The notes under the pieces were generated by a model, which worked only from the letters and a program-made list of their open reading frames with translations, did no database searches and had not been told where the DNA came from. This document shows positions 1-14,600 of a stretch of 62,153 nt of DNA, one piece after another. The position numbers were made by a program, and so were the translations under genes. Each line of letters begins with the position of its first letter. Position 1 is the stretch's first letter. The stretch is from Trichinella spiralis (lineage: Eukaryota; Nematoda; Enoplea; Trichinellida; Trichinellidae): the NCBI GenBank assembly GCA_000181795.3, contig CM012954.1:6948970-7011122 (forward strand). The letters run 5' to 3'.

Positions 1-19
1 GTCTGTTATTGCTTTGTAG

Positions 20-3000
20 ATCCCTGCCAGCTTCCATCTGTGTCAGGTCCTTGCGCTGGTCGAGAAATGCGTTATTACTGGACAGGAGAACGTTGTGAAC
101 AATTTACATACGGCGGTTGTTTGGGCAATTCGAACAATTTCCAATCATTGGAACAATGCCAACGACGATGTGGTAGCAAATCGACACAACAGCATATGCC
201 ATCATCAGAAGAGGTTAAAGTGTTGAGTTCTGCTGTTGCTGGTGGCGCAGGTGGTAGTGTTGGTCACAGCGGTGTTTTCACCGTTTCCCGTGTTGATGAA
301 GCAGCTGAATCCAGTCGTCCAGGTAATATTAATTGCACTTTACAGTTCTTTTACAATATTTTCCCCTATTAACAGATGATAGCAGTATCTGTAATTTACC
401 CAAAGATACAGGACCTTGCCGAGCATACATACCATCGTTCTACTTCGATCGAATGACGCAACAATGCCAACAGTTTGTCTACGGTGGATGTCAAGGCAAT
501 GAAAATCGTTTTCCAACTAGAAGCGGTAAGCAAAATCTTCCTATGCGCTGCTGTTGTGCTGTTGGTTTCACTTATGCTTATCTTCAGCGTGCGAAGCCGC
601 GTGCGGAACTGTACGACACCAGAACATCATCCACGGACGACCACATGAAAAGCCCGAAGAATCGACTACGTATGAAAATTTCAATAATGAAATCAACGAT
701 TTGGACAACAGCATCGAAAGTGATACTTACCGTTCACACGTCGGTATCGAATGCCCAGTTTTCTTTGCACAGCGTTCGCGTTGAGATAACAATTCGCTTC
801 TTTTCTTCATAGATTACTGCAACTCCAGTCCTGAGGTTGGCCCTTGCCGTGATGCGACCACCAGATGGCATTATGAGCCTCGACGTGGAGAGTGCATTGA
901 ATTCGTTTATGGAGGATGCGGAGGGAATCGAAACAATTTCAAAACGCGTCAAGGTATATTTAACTGAACGCCACAAGCATGGAAATGTGGAAAAATGACA
1001 GAAAAGTATCACATATTTACACGAACTGTTTTCAATTTACCTCTTACAGATTGCGAACGAGTGTGCGCTGAATTCAGTGATACTGAACCAGCACCGTTTG
1101 AAAAGCCACTTCAATCTACGTCAAGGCCAGCAAGCAGTCCGGCACCTCGTTTTTATCCGTTGCCCACATCCGCACTGCCTGGTAAGTACTGACTGAGTAG
1201 TTGTTCAATTCTGTACTGAAATCAATAATGCACACTTTTTTGTTCAGATTTATGCCTACAGAGCAAAGATATTGGTACCTGCTATGGAAGTTTGCTGAAC
1301 TGGTATTTTGACAGTGAACGAATGCAGTGCACGTCGTTCATGTACACCGGATGTGGAGGCAACAGCAACCGTTTCACTTCTGAAGAAGCTTGCGAACGAG
1401 CTTGCGGCGCTTATCGTGATCAAGGTTTTTATGAGATTAATTATTTATACAGTCTATTCTTCACATGATGAAACCAATTATTACAGATGTCTGCCGAATG
1501 CCACCGGACGAAGGGCCATGCTTGGCATCAGTACCGAAATGGTCTTATAACCAGGAACGTGGCGAGTGCGTGTCGTTTGTGTACGGAGGATGCGAAGGAA
1601 ACGGCAATCGTTTCTCTAGCAAAGAAGAATGCGACAATATTTGCAATCCACGCCGAACAAGCTACTTGAACGAAGGTAAATTTCAGTCTTTTTAACACTT
1701 TTAAAATTGTGCTAAAAAACCAACCAAACAAACCAAATTATGGACACTACACTGCACAGTTTGTTAATTGATTTTCATTCACATTTTCACGGGAATTCTT
1801 TCTTTCCCATTCATCTAAATAAGTAAATACACAAACATATACAAGGGAAAATATTATATGAACAGTGAAGAAAAAAATAACTGCAATTTTTACCCAAAGC
1901 AGCAGCATGTGCGTGGTGTGTTGAATATTTGATGGTCGCTATTTTGCTTGTTTTTGCCTCACTTGTTTTCCATCCACTGCTGCAATTCATAGTAGGGGGA
2001 TTAAATTTAAAGAATTCCACTGATAAACGAATAAATTCCACTCTTGCTTGCCTCTTCAATTGTCCATCAGTTTCAACAGAATTTCGTTATAATAATAATA
2101 ATGATAATGTGTGTGTGTGAGTGTACAGACGTGTGTGATTTGGAACGTGATGCTGGACCTTGTTTGGATCCGATCAGCCAGTGGTACTTCGACCGTGTGT
2201 CCAGCGCGTGTAAATTGTTCACATATGGCGGCTGTCGAGGCAATGCGAACCGCTTCAACACGAAAAGCGAATGCGAGGCACGTTGCGTTCAACCTGCAAA
2301 ACTGACAACAACAGGTAGACAACAAGAGAGGGACAGCAGAGGGGCAAGCAGCAAGCAACGTTTGCGGCGCTTTAACGACACAGTTTAAATAATTTCATTT
2401 AAATTCAGCCCCATTACTAATTTAAAATTCGTTCGATATTGTAAAGGTCTTCTTCTAACACTCGCAGGCAGTGCTTGTGAACTGGAGTTCGATTCTGGCC
2501 CCTGTCAGCAGTCGTTTCTGCGCAAGTGGTACCACGACCCTCGGTCGCATAAGTGCAGACCGTTCGCGTACGGTGGCTGCGGCGGCAATGACAACCGATT
2601 CGACTCGGAACAAGAATGCGCATCCGCTTGTAATGCAGCTGTCAGCATGTCCATTACGGACGATGATCGTAAGAGAACATTCGGTGAGCAGAATATTTTT
2701 CTCACTGAAAACGTCTGCAAGCGCGCACGTAAACACTGCATCTGAAAAGTGAAACGAATGAAACAAACGAATGACAACACAACATACCAATGATAATAAT
2801 GCTGCCACACACAGCTTATATTTTTTTGCTGGAATTTTTCCATTCCATTACTTGTTAGTTTTAATGCTTAATTTCCATTCCAGAACATGCTCCAGTTTCG
2901 GTACAAGTCGACAGCACGCGTTGGACCTATCAAGAAGGACAGCCAATTGTACTGAATTGTAGAGGCGGGACAGACGAGATGCACCACAAAAATAACGTAG

Positions 3001-3446
3001 TCTGGTACAAGGATAATCGTCACGTTGCTGCCGATGTCAGTCGACGAATTGAAGTGAGAAATGTTCTCGTTTTTTTTGCAGATCCGTAATAAAATTCCAA
3101 ATTACCAATGTTCAGGTTCAGTTCAACGGCTCGTTAACCATAAATTCAGCAAAAATATCCGACAGCGGAGAGTACAGTTGCGCGTTACTGCAACCAGCTG
3201 GTTCATTCTCGTCCGCTGTACGCGTTGTAGTTGAAGGTAATCAGTTGATCTGTTGTTCTGCCATTTTGGAGGTGATAAATTTAAATTTTCTTTCACTTCA
3301 CTTTAGCCCAGAGACAAGAATCCAACAACGAAAATTGTGTCGACAATCCGTTACTGGCGAACTGCCGACTAGTGGTCAGTGCAGGCCTTTGCAGTCACAC
3401 CTATTATGGTCGTTACTGCTGTCAGTCTTGCCGAAATGTAAATTAA
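20..3446 (+). CDS. PAPLN: Papilin-like matrix protein, C-terminal half (7 Kunitz + Ig + PLAC)
   Basis: Extracellular matrix glycoprotein of the papilin / C. elegans MIG-6 type; the N-terminal part lies left of the window. Exons by splice signals: 20-322, 376-525, 588-743, 813-953, 1050-1181, 1248-1424, 1487-1675, 2129-2314, 2468-2668, 2884-3053, 3116-3236, 3307-3446. Introns between Kunitz exons are all phase 1, so domains can be shuffled. Seven Kunitz domains each carry six cysteines and a (Y/T)GGC- or TGC-type core (K1 exon 1; K2 exons 2-3; K3 exons 4-5; K4-K7 exons 6-9). Exons 10-11 form one Ig domain (LNC...VWYKD...DSGEYSC). The last exon is a six-cysteine PLAC module ending CCQSCRNVN and TAA. 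Kunitz domains are serine-protease inhibitor folds; papilin is known to act in basement membranes and cell migration. The order Kunitz-Ig-PLAC identifies the family; the species ortholog is inferred. Confidence 0.9.
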
Positions 3447-4696
3447 CCACATCTTCTTCTTCATTCATCACCATCATCATAAACCAAATCAACAAAGAAG
3501 AACAATACAATAAGCACAGCTAGCTGTTGGCTTATTTATTTATCAATTTATAGTCTAGTTGTTACTCTCTCTGTTTTTTATTCTCTTTTAATTGATATTT
3601 TACAGCATAAGTTGATCAATCCTACCCGCTTGACATTTCTTCTTTTAACTCTGTCGTTAATTCCATTTAATCGTTAATACATATATACATAGTATATGCA
3701 ATATGTCCAACATGTCCTCCTATGCTTATTAATTTACAAGCATGTCACACTGCCAATAAATAGACTCAAGAATTATTAATGCTTTTGTTTTCCTCTAGCC
3801 ATCATAAAATTGGTAAGCAAATAATAAAATGCAAATCCATCTTCCACATTACTTTCTCTCTTTCCCATTATTATAGTTTGTGTGTTTGTGTGCATTTCAT
3901 ATGATCATACTTTATCCCAAATGTCCACATTTATTGCACACTTGTACTGACGAGTGAGTGAGTATTAAAAAACAAAAAAAAGTTCACCAATACACAGATC
4001 TGTTTCTTTGTTGAAATCATCTTTACAACTTCTGACAAGAAATCAAACAACGAGACTATGTTAGCAATTAATACATGTCGTTGCAATAGAGTTATACGTA
4101 TATATACATATAACATGTATACATTATATACGTAATATATAGCAATGGAAGATGATGATAAAGAATCAGACAAATAGAAACCAGAACACAAACAATTATT
4201 ATAAATTTCTTCTTTTTTGTATAAAAAAGCAGGATAGGGCGTAGTAGAAAAAAATTGTCCATACCATGCTTATGTAAAAATCAGCCAATTTCACTTCAGT
4301 TTCACCGTTGTCTACTAGCCGACCAGCACATTGGAAAAACTGATTATACACATAAGCTGATGACTATTATTTTGTTAACACAAACGAGATAAATAAAGTT
4401 GAAGCATTATGAAACTGAACGATGCAAAATTTTTACCAAACCCCAAAATTGACAATAAATGGGCATGGCTGGTGGTGGAATGAAAAAACTTTTAAATTAA
4501 AAAAAAAGTTCACTTATTCTTACTACAGAAGGATGAAAAGAGCGTCGGCAAAGAAGAAAATAAGAAGATGAAAGAAGAAAAAAATGTCACACTTGCGAGC
4601 GACCATAGCAGGATGATGATGATGATGATGATATGTATGACGATGATCAAATTTTCCTTTTTCAAATATAAAAGCGGTCAAGATGGAATCCGATAC
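3447..4696. other. Intergenic / 3' UTRs between papilin and Rab1
   Basis: AT-rich stretch between two converging genes. It should hold the 3' UTR of papilin, with an AATAAA at 3755-3760, 309 bp after the stop, and the 3' UTR of Rab1 on the other strand. A short ATG/GAT trinucleotide run lies near 4611-4632. No coding signal seen. Confidence 0.6.
3755..3760 (+). terminator. Candidate poly(A) signal of papilin gene
   Basis: Canonical AATAAA hexamer downstream of the papilin stop codon on the coding strand. The sequence is AT-rich, so chance occurrence is possible and the cleavage site is not known. Confidence 0.35.
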
Positions 4697-7525
<2,829 letters not shown>

Positions 7526-8441
7526 TTTGATGTTTCCTGTGTCTGAAACTAATAAGCAGAAATTAATACTAAAACGTGAACTGAACCAACCAACCACTGC
7601 GTAAGTGTCACGATTTCAGGCACAGTAACTTGACAAGTAGGTTTCATCAGAAGACAGTACGCAAACGGTAGAACATTATTTTACTATTTGTTTCTGTCAT
7701 TGATAGTAATAATAATGGAGCAAGTGAAAATTGAAAAATAGCCAATTTTACAAATCAAATCTAATGATATTTAAAGTAATTCATCAATTTTATTCCATTT
7801 AAAATAATATTTTCAAAGAAATGCAATATGGCTTTACATATATATCATTTGTTACATACATTTTATGCGTGTATTTATATAATTTGGATATATGTGTGTA
7901 AATTGCCTGCGTAAAAAACATCTTTTTAAAATTCCTTACAAGTCATGAAAAAATAATAAATTATACATTGCCAAGTGAGTAAGTCATTGTATGAGAATAA
8001 TGCACCTGAACGTCAGCAGTCACATTGTAAAGATGTGGAAAAAATTGTAAATAACATTAATATTTTAACATAATAAACTCAACTGATAAACTAACAAGTT
8101 GAGAATAAACGGAAAAGTAGTATTTTTGTTATTTCCTTGTTAGAGAAGAATGAATGAGCATGTCGAAATTAATCTTTCCCCTTTGGTGGAAAGTTTTGCA
8201 TAAAAGTTGGTGCTTTTATAAAGTAGTGAATTTTCAATTCATGTCAGCAAATTGTTGAAAAAGAATTAATTTAATTCAATTTCAAAGTTGAATTTCAACA
8301 TTTCACGAACAGTGTGCTGTTCAGAGTGAAAATGCCGGCAACTGTCATCGATTGAGTACAGTACAGCATAGTGCAGTTTATCGGATGAATAACAACGATG
8401 GCTGAAAGTTGAACCCAATCCAATGGACTTTGAACAATAAT
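7526..8441. other. Intergenic, Rab1 upstream region
   Basis: About 0.9 kb of AT-rich DNA between the Rab1 start codon (minus strand) and the stop of the four-pass membrane protein. It must contain the Rab1 promoter. No ORF or repeat of note; no motif I would defend as a promoter element. Confidence 0.5.
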
Positions 8442-9338
8442 CTATGGTTTTGTTTGACCAGCGGACGCTAGCTGCGAGCCTTTGGATTTCAACAATTCGA
8501 AGAGCTTCAAAAAGCTAACCTGAGTTCTTTTTTCCTTAGAACGCAAATGCATTTGACAGCGCTTGTTTACAGTGTAAAACCAAAGTCCCAAAGCGGTGAC
8601 AAAATTAAATATGACGGCCAAACAGAATGGCCATATTGGTCCGAGCAGCTTTTCGAACCAGGGAACACTTTCTGGTGAAAATAGTTTAGCAAAGAGATAA
8701 TCCGACGCTTCAGATCCGACCGACATCACCAACACCGTCGACAAAGTCAACACCATGCCGGTGCATATGCCGGCCATTTGGATGGCAATGTGAGGCCAAA
8801 GTAGCCAAGCTCTGTTGGTCAAAACACCGATAACAACCATCGCAATTACAGTCAACAAAAGCAAAGCAACAACACCACGCCACGAGATGGAAAACGCATC
8901 CTTATTGTTGGACGAGTATACAATGTGCAACACGAACCAACTGACCAAAGCGGTCGCTTCCAGCACAACAATGGCCAGTGTTCCATAACGAACTGTCCAA
9001 CAATTATCACAATTATTATCTGCAGATTGGGAGTTGTCAGTTGTCACGTCATGAACAGTGTGTTGTGTCGTTGAATTTTCTTGTTCTTGTTCAATAACTG
9101 CCGCAGATACAGGCAAGTCGATTTTGGCGGTTGTGTGATCGCCTCCTGTTTTCACAACTTCCTTGAACTCTGCTGCAAATGTCTCACCATTTCCACTAAC
9201 ATCCGCTACTGGTACTGCTTGCGTGATATGGATTTTCTTAGTCGGTTTCAAGAAATCGATAACTCTTTTATTCCATTTTTGCTTACCTTCACTGATAATG
9301 GTCTTGATGATGGGCGCTTTTTTGTTTTGTGACTGATT
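8442..9338 (-). CDS. Four-pass membrane protein, family not recognised (5' end open)
   Basis: One long exon codes a roughly 55-residue extension plus a protein with four hydrophobic segments: around WTVRYGTLAIVVLEATALVS, WRGVVALLLLTVIAMVVIGV, HIAIQMAGICTGMVLTLSTV and PIWPFCLAVIFNFVTALGLW. N- and C-termini are polar and Lys-rich, suggesting both are cytosolic. The frame stays open upstream of 9251 to a TTTAG acceptor-like site at 9339-9340 (residues NQSQNKKAPIIKTIISEGKQ) with no ATG, so a first coding exon further right is probably missing from this model. The layout resembles small tetraspan proteins (MARVEL-like or nematode DUF7027-like), but I see no diagnostic motif, so no function is claimed. 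Stop at 8442. Confidence 0.7.
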   Translation of the reverse strand, partial: NQSQNKKAPIIKTIISEGKQKWNKRVIDFLKPTKKIHITQAVPVADVSGNGETFAAEFKEVVKTGGDHTTAKIDLPVSAAVIEQEQENSTTQHTVHDVTTDNSQSADNNCDNCWTVRYGTLAIVVLEATALVSWFVLHIVYSSNNKDAFSISWRGVVALLLLTVIAMVVIGVLTNRAWLLWPHIAIQMAGICTGMVLTLSTVLVMSVGSEASDYLFAKLFSPESVPWFEKLLGPIWPFCLAVIFNFVTALGLWFYTVNKRCQMHLRSKEKRTQVSFLKLFELLKSKGSQLASAGQTKP

Positions 9339-10371
9339 CTAAAGAAGGATGGATGGATAACTGTTTTTTAAAATGGATCAAGTGAAACAATTTTCTCATT
9401 TGATATACTGTTCAAGAAAATATTAATCCGTTCTATAATTGTAAAAAAAGCAATAAATAATACAAAAATTACCATAAGTATGAATATGAAGTTGAGAAAA
9501 TTGACAACTGTAGAGGAAGTAAGTGAACAACTAACTAATCATTTACTGTGTATGCGTGTGTGTGTGTCACAACTTCTGCTTTTGCTAGATGAATGTTTAA
9601 TTTGCCAGTTTTATTCAACCAAGCGCATGCCAGCCAACGACAACACTGACGCGTCCCAGTTTCAAACAACGATCAACGTTCACCTCTGGGCGGTTACTGT
9701 GCTATTTTCCCACATCTACAAAATAAACACAATTCCTTCATTTTGAGTATATTGCAGCACAAACATGAATGGTCAACGTTGCCAAGATAAATCTTCAACC
9801 ACCACTACTACTGCAACAAGACGACCAAATATTTGAATTATGCAATGCATAAAACGGTTATGCATTTTTTATTTCGTTTTGTTCAATATGCAATCACTAA
9901 TTATTACTAATACAAGTGGAACAACTTTTTTTTCAATGAAAATCATTCATTTATTTTGATTTTTCAGATTCCATTGATCATATATGTAATATTATTAATT
10001 TCAGATATGAATGCAGAAAGTTTTTGCTGTGAACACTGACCTCAACCTTATTTATTTATGAGTAGAAAATTGATTACTGCAAATAATAATTTCAAAAAAA
10101 CCCTTGAAAATTTGTAAATTATAAAATTTTTAAAAGCAGTTTTGATCAGTTGTTGATGAAGTTGAACTAATGAAAGACAGTTGAAAGAAATTTAAGAAAA
10201 TTTTAATTGCACTGCAAGTTCTAGTTGTGGAAAGACAAATTGCATCATTTTGAAATAGAAAATTTGAAAAGCACACTGAATTAGTTGACTATCGCTGAAA
10301 GTTTTCATCAAACCAAACTTTCCCCCACCAATGGAAATAATATTGAACAGAAAAATACGAGATAATGTAGT
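9339..10371. other. Intergenic, about 1 kb
   Basis: AT-rich DNA between the two minus-strand membrane-protein genes. It may contain the unidentified first exon or promoter of the four-pass protein. No convincing ORF: the 88-codon frame starting near 9480 has no recognisable domain. Confidence 0.4.
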
Positions 10372-11625
10372 TCAGCTTCTGTGCTTAGCAACTTGTGAAG
10401 GGGCTTTGGGAACAAGTTTGCAGTAAAGTTTCTCTAAACCAAGTAATGAAAAAGCAATAAGCGTAGTAAAAATAAGAAAATAAAAATAATCTTGAATTTT
10501 TCCAATTTCCAACGATTTCAGTGAAAAATAATCCGTGGTACAAAATACAGTTTTGTTCGGTCGACTGTAAATAGCCGCCCGGCCTGCGTAGAACATGCGC
10601 AACGCTTTCGTTGACATGAGGGACAACTTGCTTTCCAGAGCTTCTTCTCTGTAATAGAAAACGCTTTGCAGTCGTGAAGTTTCTTTCACTATCGAAATCA
10701 CTTTCACAAAGCAAAATCTGCTCTCGTAAAACTCTTTCAAACTGGACAAATCGACGCCGATGTAACATAACGAAGATTTAGTGATTAATTTTCCCATTTC
10801 AAAACGATTGTCCACGTAGAGGGGTGGATTTTTCACAAATGCCCTTCTGAACAATCCTGTCCAGGGGATTTCATCTTCAGCTTTTGGATTGATCAACAGA
10901 TGATGAAATATTGGATCGTCTTTGATCGAAGTTAACATTGTAAATCTGCATTTCTTTCTCAACAACAGTCGGCCAAGTTCGTTCAAGTTGTCAAAGCCGT
11001 ATTCAATTCTCTCGTCCTTTTTGACCAAATAAACGGTTATGATGTTCGAAACGAGATTTAGAAAAAATATCACTGATATGAATGCAAACGTGTAAATAAT
11101 TGTCTCTCGAAATGACCGCAGAAACGAAATTAGACGATTTTTCCTACTAAAATCTTGCTCAAACGCGTAAACCTCGTAAATGTATTTCGATATATGCGAA
11201 AGCATATAAATGCTCAGTAAAGTGATGGTGAACAGAAACCAGACGTCAGTTTCGACAAATGCGACTGCGTGAAAATCTGCCGCCGCACTGGCGGAACGGC
11301 TTTTCACTACCAAAGCAATGGCATCGAACAAATACACTGGAGTATTTTGAAACTTGCCAAAGTATTCTTCAATCAGTGGAGCACCAACGCCGGTAAAATC
11401 AGCCGCTCCAGTCTCCAAAGCGTTGTACATGGCATTTCTGTCTTTCACCCGAATCCACTGGACATTATAATCCATCAAATAATGTAACACAACGTATATA
11501 TATTCTGCATCAAGGCCGGGTCCGGGATTGGTGCAACCATTTGGATACGAAGTGAAGCAGTTTAATAGAAATGGGGGATTCACAAAACCGACAACACGAA
11601 CCGTTCGATTCGACGCCTCGACCAT
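10372..11625 (-). CDS. Divergent ionotropic glutamate receptor-like protein (PBPe type)
   Basis: 417 residues in one uninterrupted exon; the open frame continues to about 11669, and no signal peptide follows the ATG, so a short upstream exon is likely. Residues 8-100 resemble the S1 half of a periplasmic-binding-protein-like ligand domain (RVVGFVNPPFLL; GLDAEYIYVVLHYLMDYNVQ; ALETGAADFTGVG). Hydrophobic segments follow at about 130-150, 175-200 (TFAFISVIFFLNLVSNIITV) and 375-395 (YFYFLIFTTLIAFSLLGLEK); the S2 lobe lies between. That is the M1-M3/M4 plan of iGluR/IR channels, but the pore signature SYTANLAAF is replaced. No amino-terminal domain is present. Such short PBPe receptors are expanded in nematodes and probably serve as chemosensory or ligand-gated receptors; that role is inferred. 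Confidence 0.75.
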   Translation of the reverse strand: MVEASNRTVRVVGFVNPPFLLNCFTSYPNGCTNPGPGLDAEYIYVVLHYLMDYNVQWIRVKDRNAMYNALETGAADFTGVGAPLIEEYFGKFQNTPVYLFDAIALVVKSRSASAAADFHAVAFVETDVWFLFTITLLSIYMLSHISKYIYEVYAFEQDFSRKNRLISFLRSFRETIIYTFAFISVIFFLNLVSNIITVYLVKKDERIEYGFDNLNELGRLLLRKKCRFTMLTSIKDDPIFHHLLINPKAEDEIPWTGLFRRAFVKNPPLYVDNRFEMGKLITKSSLCYIGVDLSSLKEFYESRFCFVKVISIVKETSRLQSVFYYREEALESKLSLMSTKALRMFYAGRAAIYSRPNKTVFCTTDYFSLKSLEIGKIQDYFYFLIFTTLIAFSLLGLEKLYCKLVPKAPSQVAKHRS

Positions 11626-11669
11626 TTTGCATACTAATTGGTGTACAGTTTGGAAACGATCTTCAACAG

Positions 11670-14600
11670 CTCACCCAATACAGCAAACTCAACTGTTGAA
11701 ATTTCCTCTACCAATGAAACGGCACAACAGCAATTCGTTTTAATTTATCATAAAATTTTCCAATACGCTTGATCAACAGCAACAGACCGATCATTGGTTG
11801 ATTTATAAATTTTTCATCCACTCAGTACGTCAACTAATATAGCCTGGACACTATTGTTTTTCCACTTGGTATTGTTCACAATTTAAATGCTGCTTGCCTA
11901 TTTCTAATTTCCCTTTTTCTCCAGCAATCGAAACAAATGGCGCTCACAAGTGACATTAACACAATGATATGTGTTTTCAAGTATTGATCTTGAATAAATT
12001 TTTTTCCCCGCACAAAATTCCTATTCTAAACATTACATATCTAGAGCACAGTAATAAAGAAAAATCATAATAATAATGACAATTTCAGTTGCAAAACACA
12101 CCGACTAAAAGTAAACCAAAAATGCTTTTATGACAAAAAAAAATATCCATCAAATTTGCATATATTTTCATTTCAACAGCAGAGCAATTGCATCACCGAC
12201 CTACAATGTTGAATTCATGACAGACTAATTAATTCATCATTTGGAGTTTTCTCTTTGGTTGATCTGAATTAAACGCGAATACTGAAATGAATTCAATTGC
12301 ACACTTAAGTGCCGCTGATTAAATTTGCATGATTTTTGAAAACAAACCTGCATTCCTCTTTTCGGATATTGTAGGTCTGCTTTTCGAATTAAAGAAATAA
12401 AAAGCAAATGAAAGAAATTAAAAATTGAAACCAATTCCACCAACAACTAACAGATTCATCAAAAGAAAAAGAGAAGTATCGTTATTGAATTTGTAAATTA
12501 AATTTAAATGACAAATCACCACTCTACAAAAGCGAATATTTTCCATTTGAACTAACAAATTAAATTAACGTGTACATGGATGAATTTGCACCATAAGAAT
12601 GGAAAAGAGCTATTTTTTTGAAGATAGCTTATTTCAAAAAAAAATAAAATTTAAATGAAACGAATAATTTAGAAAAAGCAGCAAATTCAGAACAATTTGA
12701 GTTCTAATTTTTGTTGGACAAAAAGCAGAAATAAAAAATGAACTTTTGAAATTGTTTAAAAAATAAACAAAATACATTTTTTTGATGATAAAAAAGTAAA
12801 ATACAAATCAATTTTTTGATGAAAATATGCACACACTCGCGTGCATGAAATCAGGGCAAAAATTGATGCTGTTGAGAGGGAATGGAAAAATTATACAACA
12901 ATTCTATATTTGAATTTCAAATCTGTTATTATTGTAGCCAAGTTTTGTAGAGTTTGAAAATTTTTTCCGTCCAACATTGGATATGCTGTGCGGCAGATTA
13001 AAATTAATTTTCCACATATGGTGGCCATTTTAGTAGCTCAAATTGAAACCGCTTCGTCTGTGTTCTACAACGAGTGCTGCTTGAACACTTGGAAAATGTA
13101 AAAACCCATTGAACTGAAATGAACTGGTTCAGCAGTTCTTGAGTGTTGTTCATTTTAAAAGGGTTTTGCCTGATTTATTCGTCGATCTCTGCCTGCTCTT
13201 GCCACTTTTCCTTTCAACGGACAATTTTAGGATGAAAGAGGGGTTAAAAATCGAAATCTCCTCTCTCTCACTCTCTCGACCCGGTATATAAATATACATG
13301 CATATTCCACGGATCAGGGTAGCGCTGTTCGTCACGCCAAGGTCAGCATAATTTTCCGTTTTGCCACATATATGCACAAGCACCAGAATTGACAATTTGG
13401 TTACCATGGTAAGTTTTGGAACCTTGCGTACCGTGACCAACAAATATTACAATAAGAATAGCTTTGTGAAATAGAACTGATGACGAAGAGCAGCACACTG
13501 TGATCAATCGGAAAGCGCACACGGCAACGGCAAGCTCACCAAGTGCACCTGTTCCGTCGACCATTTCCACTTTGATTAGCTGACCAACAAATGATGGTCA
13601 CAAGCTGACCGACGTTGATCCGTTGTACACCTGTGGACGTCGGTCACTGGCGACACAATCTTTGATCAAAATGGTCTCGTCGGAGATGTCTGATTTTCAT
13701 CAACGACTGTGCAACAAAATAGCGGAATTGCAACCAAACAAACAGCATGCTTATTCTAAGCTCTACATATTGGCAGATTCAGATTCAGTCGCAGCAACAA
13801 CAACAACAATTAAATGTAATCAAATGATGATGCATGCGGAAAAAAATTCTACCAACATCCTCCTGATAGAAAAAAATGCATTGTATCTATGTTGACCATG
13901 TCAATTGTATCGTCAGCTTATTCTCTATCGACCTCTGAACCTTGACACAGCAATTCAGTCAACTTCCTCACCAAATACTGACTGCTTTCAAAAGTACTTA
14001 TACCGATCATCGATTGCCAACTATTCCGCATCTTTCTTTGGACAGCTGTTCACACCAAAAAGCGGCCTACGTTTGAATTTTCAGCACAACGAACACAGTG
14101 AAATGTTCTCTGCTTCTATTTATATGGATTGTGAAGACTAAATTTTTACTTTTTTTTGGGTAAAAATATTTTTTCCTATAATCTACATTTCATTGAATAG
14201 GAAGCAAATCATAATCGGTATCTGTGAACAAAAACAGTAGGTCATCACTGCTGTCCACAGTAACATTCAACTGCCTCCAACCAACTAAAGGTAAGCGTTC
14301 AAAATCACAGCTATTCATTCATTCACTCGATGCATACAAGCACACAATTGTTGCCAGGTCATCATGACAATCAATGCAATTTAAGAGTAAGTAGTAAAAT
14401 TGAATATTTATTGCCTTGCATTTGCAATGCACCTATTTTTTCAAACGAGCGCTCTTCTTATTTTTCATATCCTTTCTATTAATCAGTGAAGTTAAATTTA
14501 AAAAAAAATGCAGAAATTCTCAATGAAACAGCAATATATTTTCGCTATTGGATAGATGAATAGGCAAAATCACTACTACTCCCTACAATGCTCTATAATT

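Noticed and set aside
2056-2843. Several minus-strand ORFs across the Kunitz exons
   Set aside because: Antisense shadows of papilin exons 8 and 9.
13623-14141. Two ORFs of 90 and 78 codons on the plus strand
   Set aside because: No domain and low-complexity Asn/Thr runs; no supporting splice structure.
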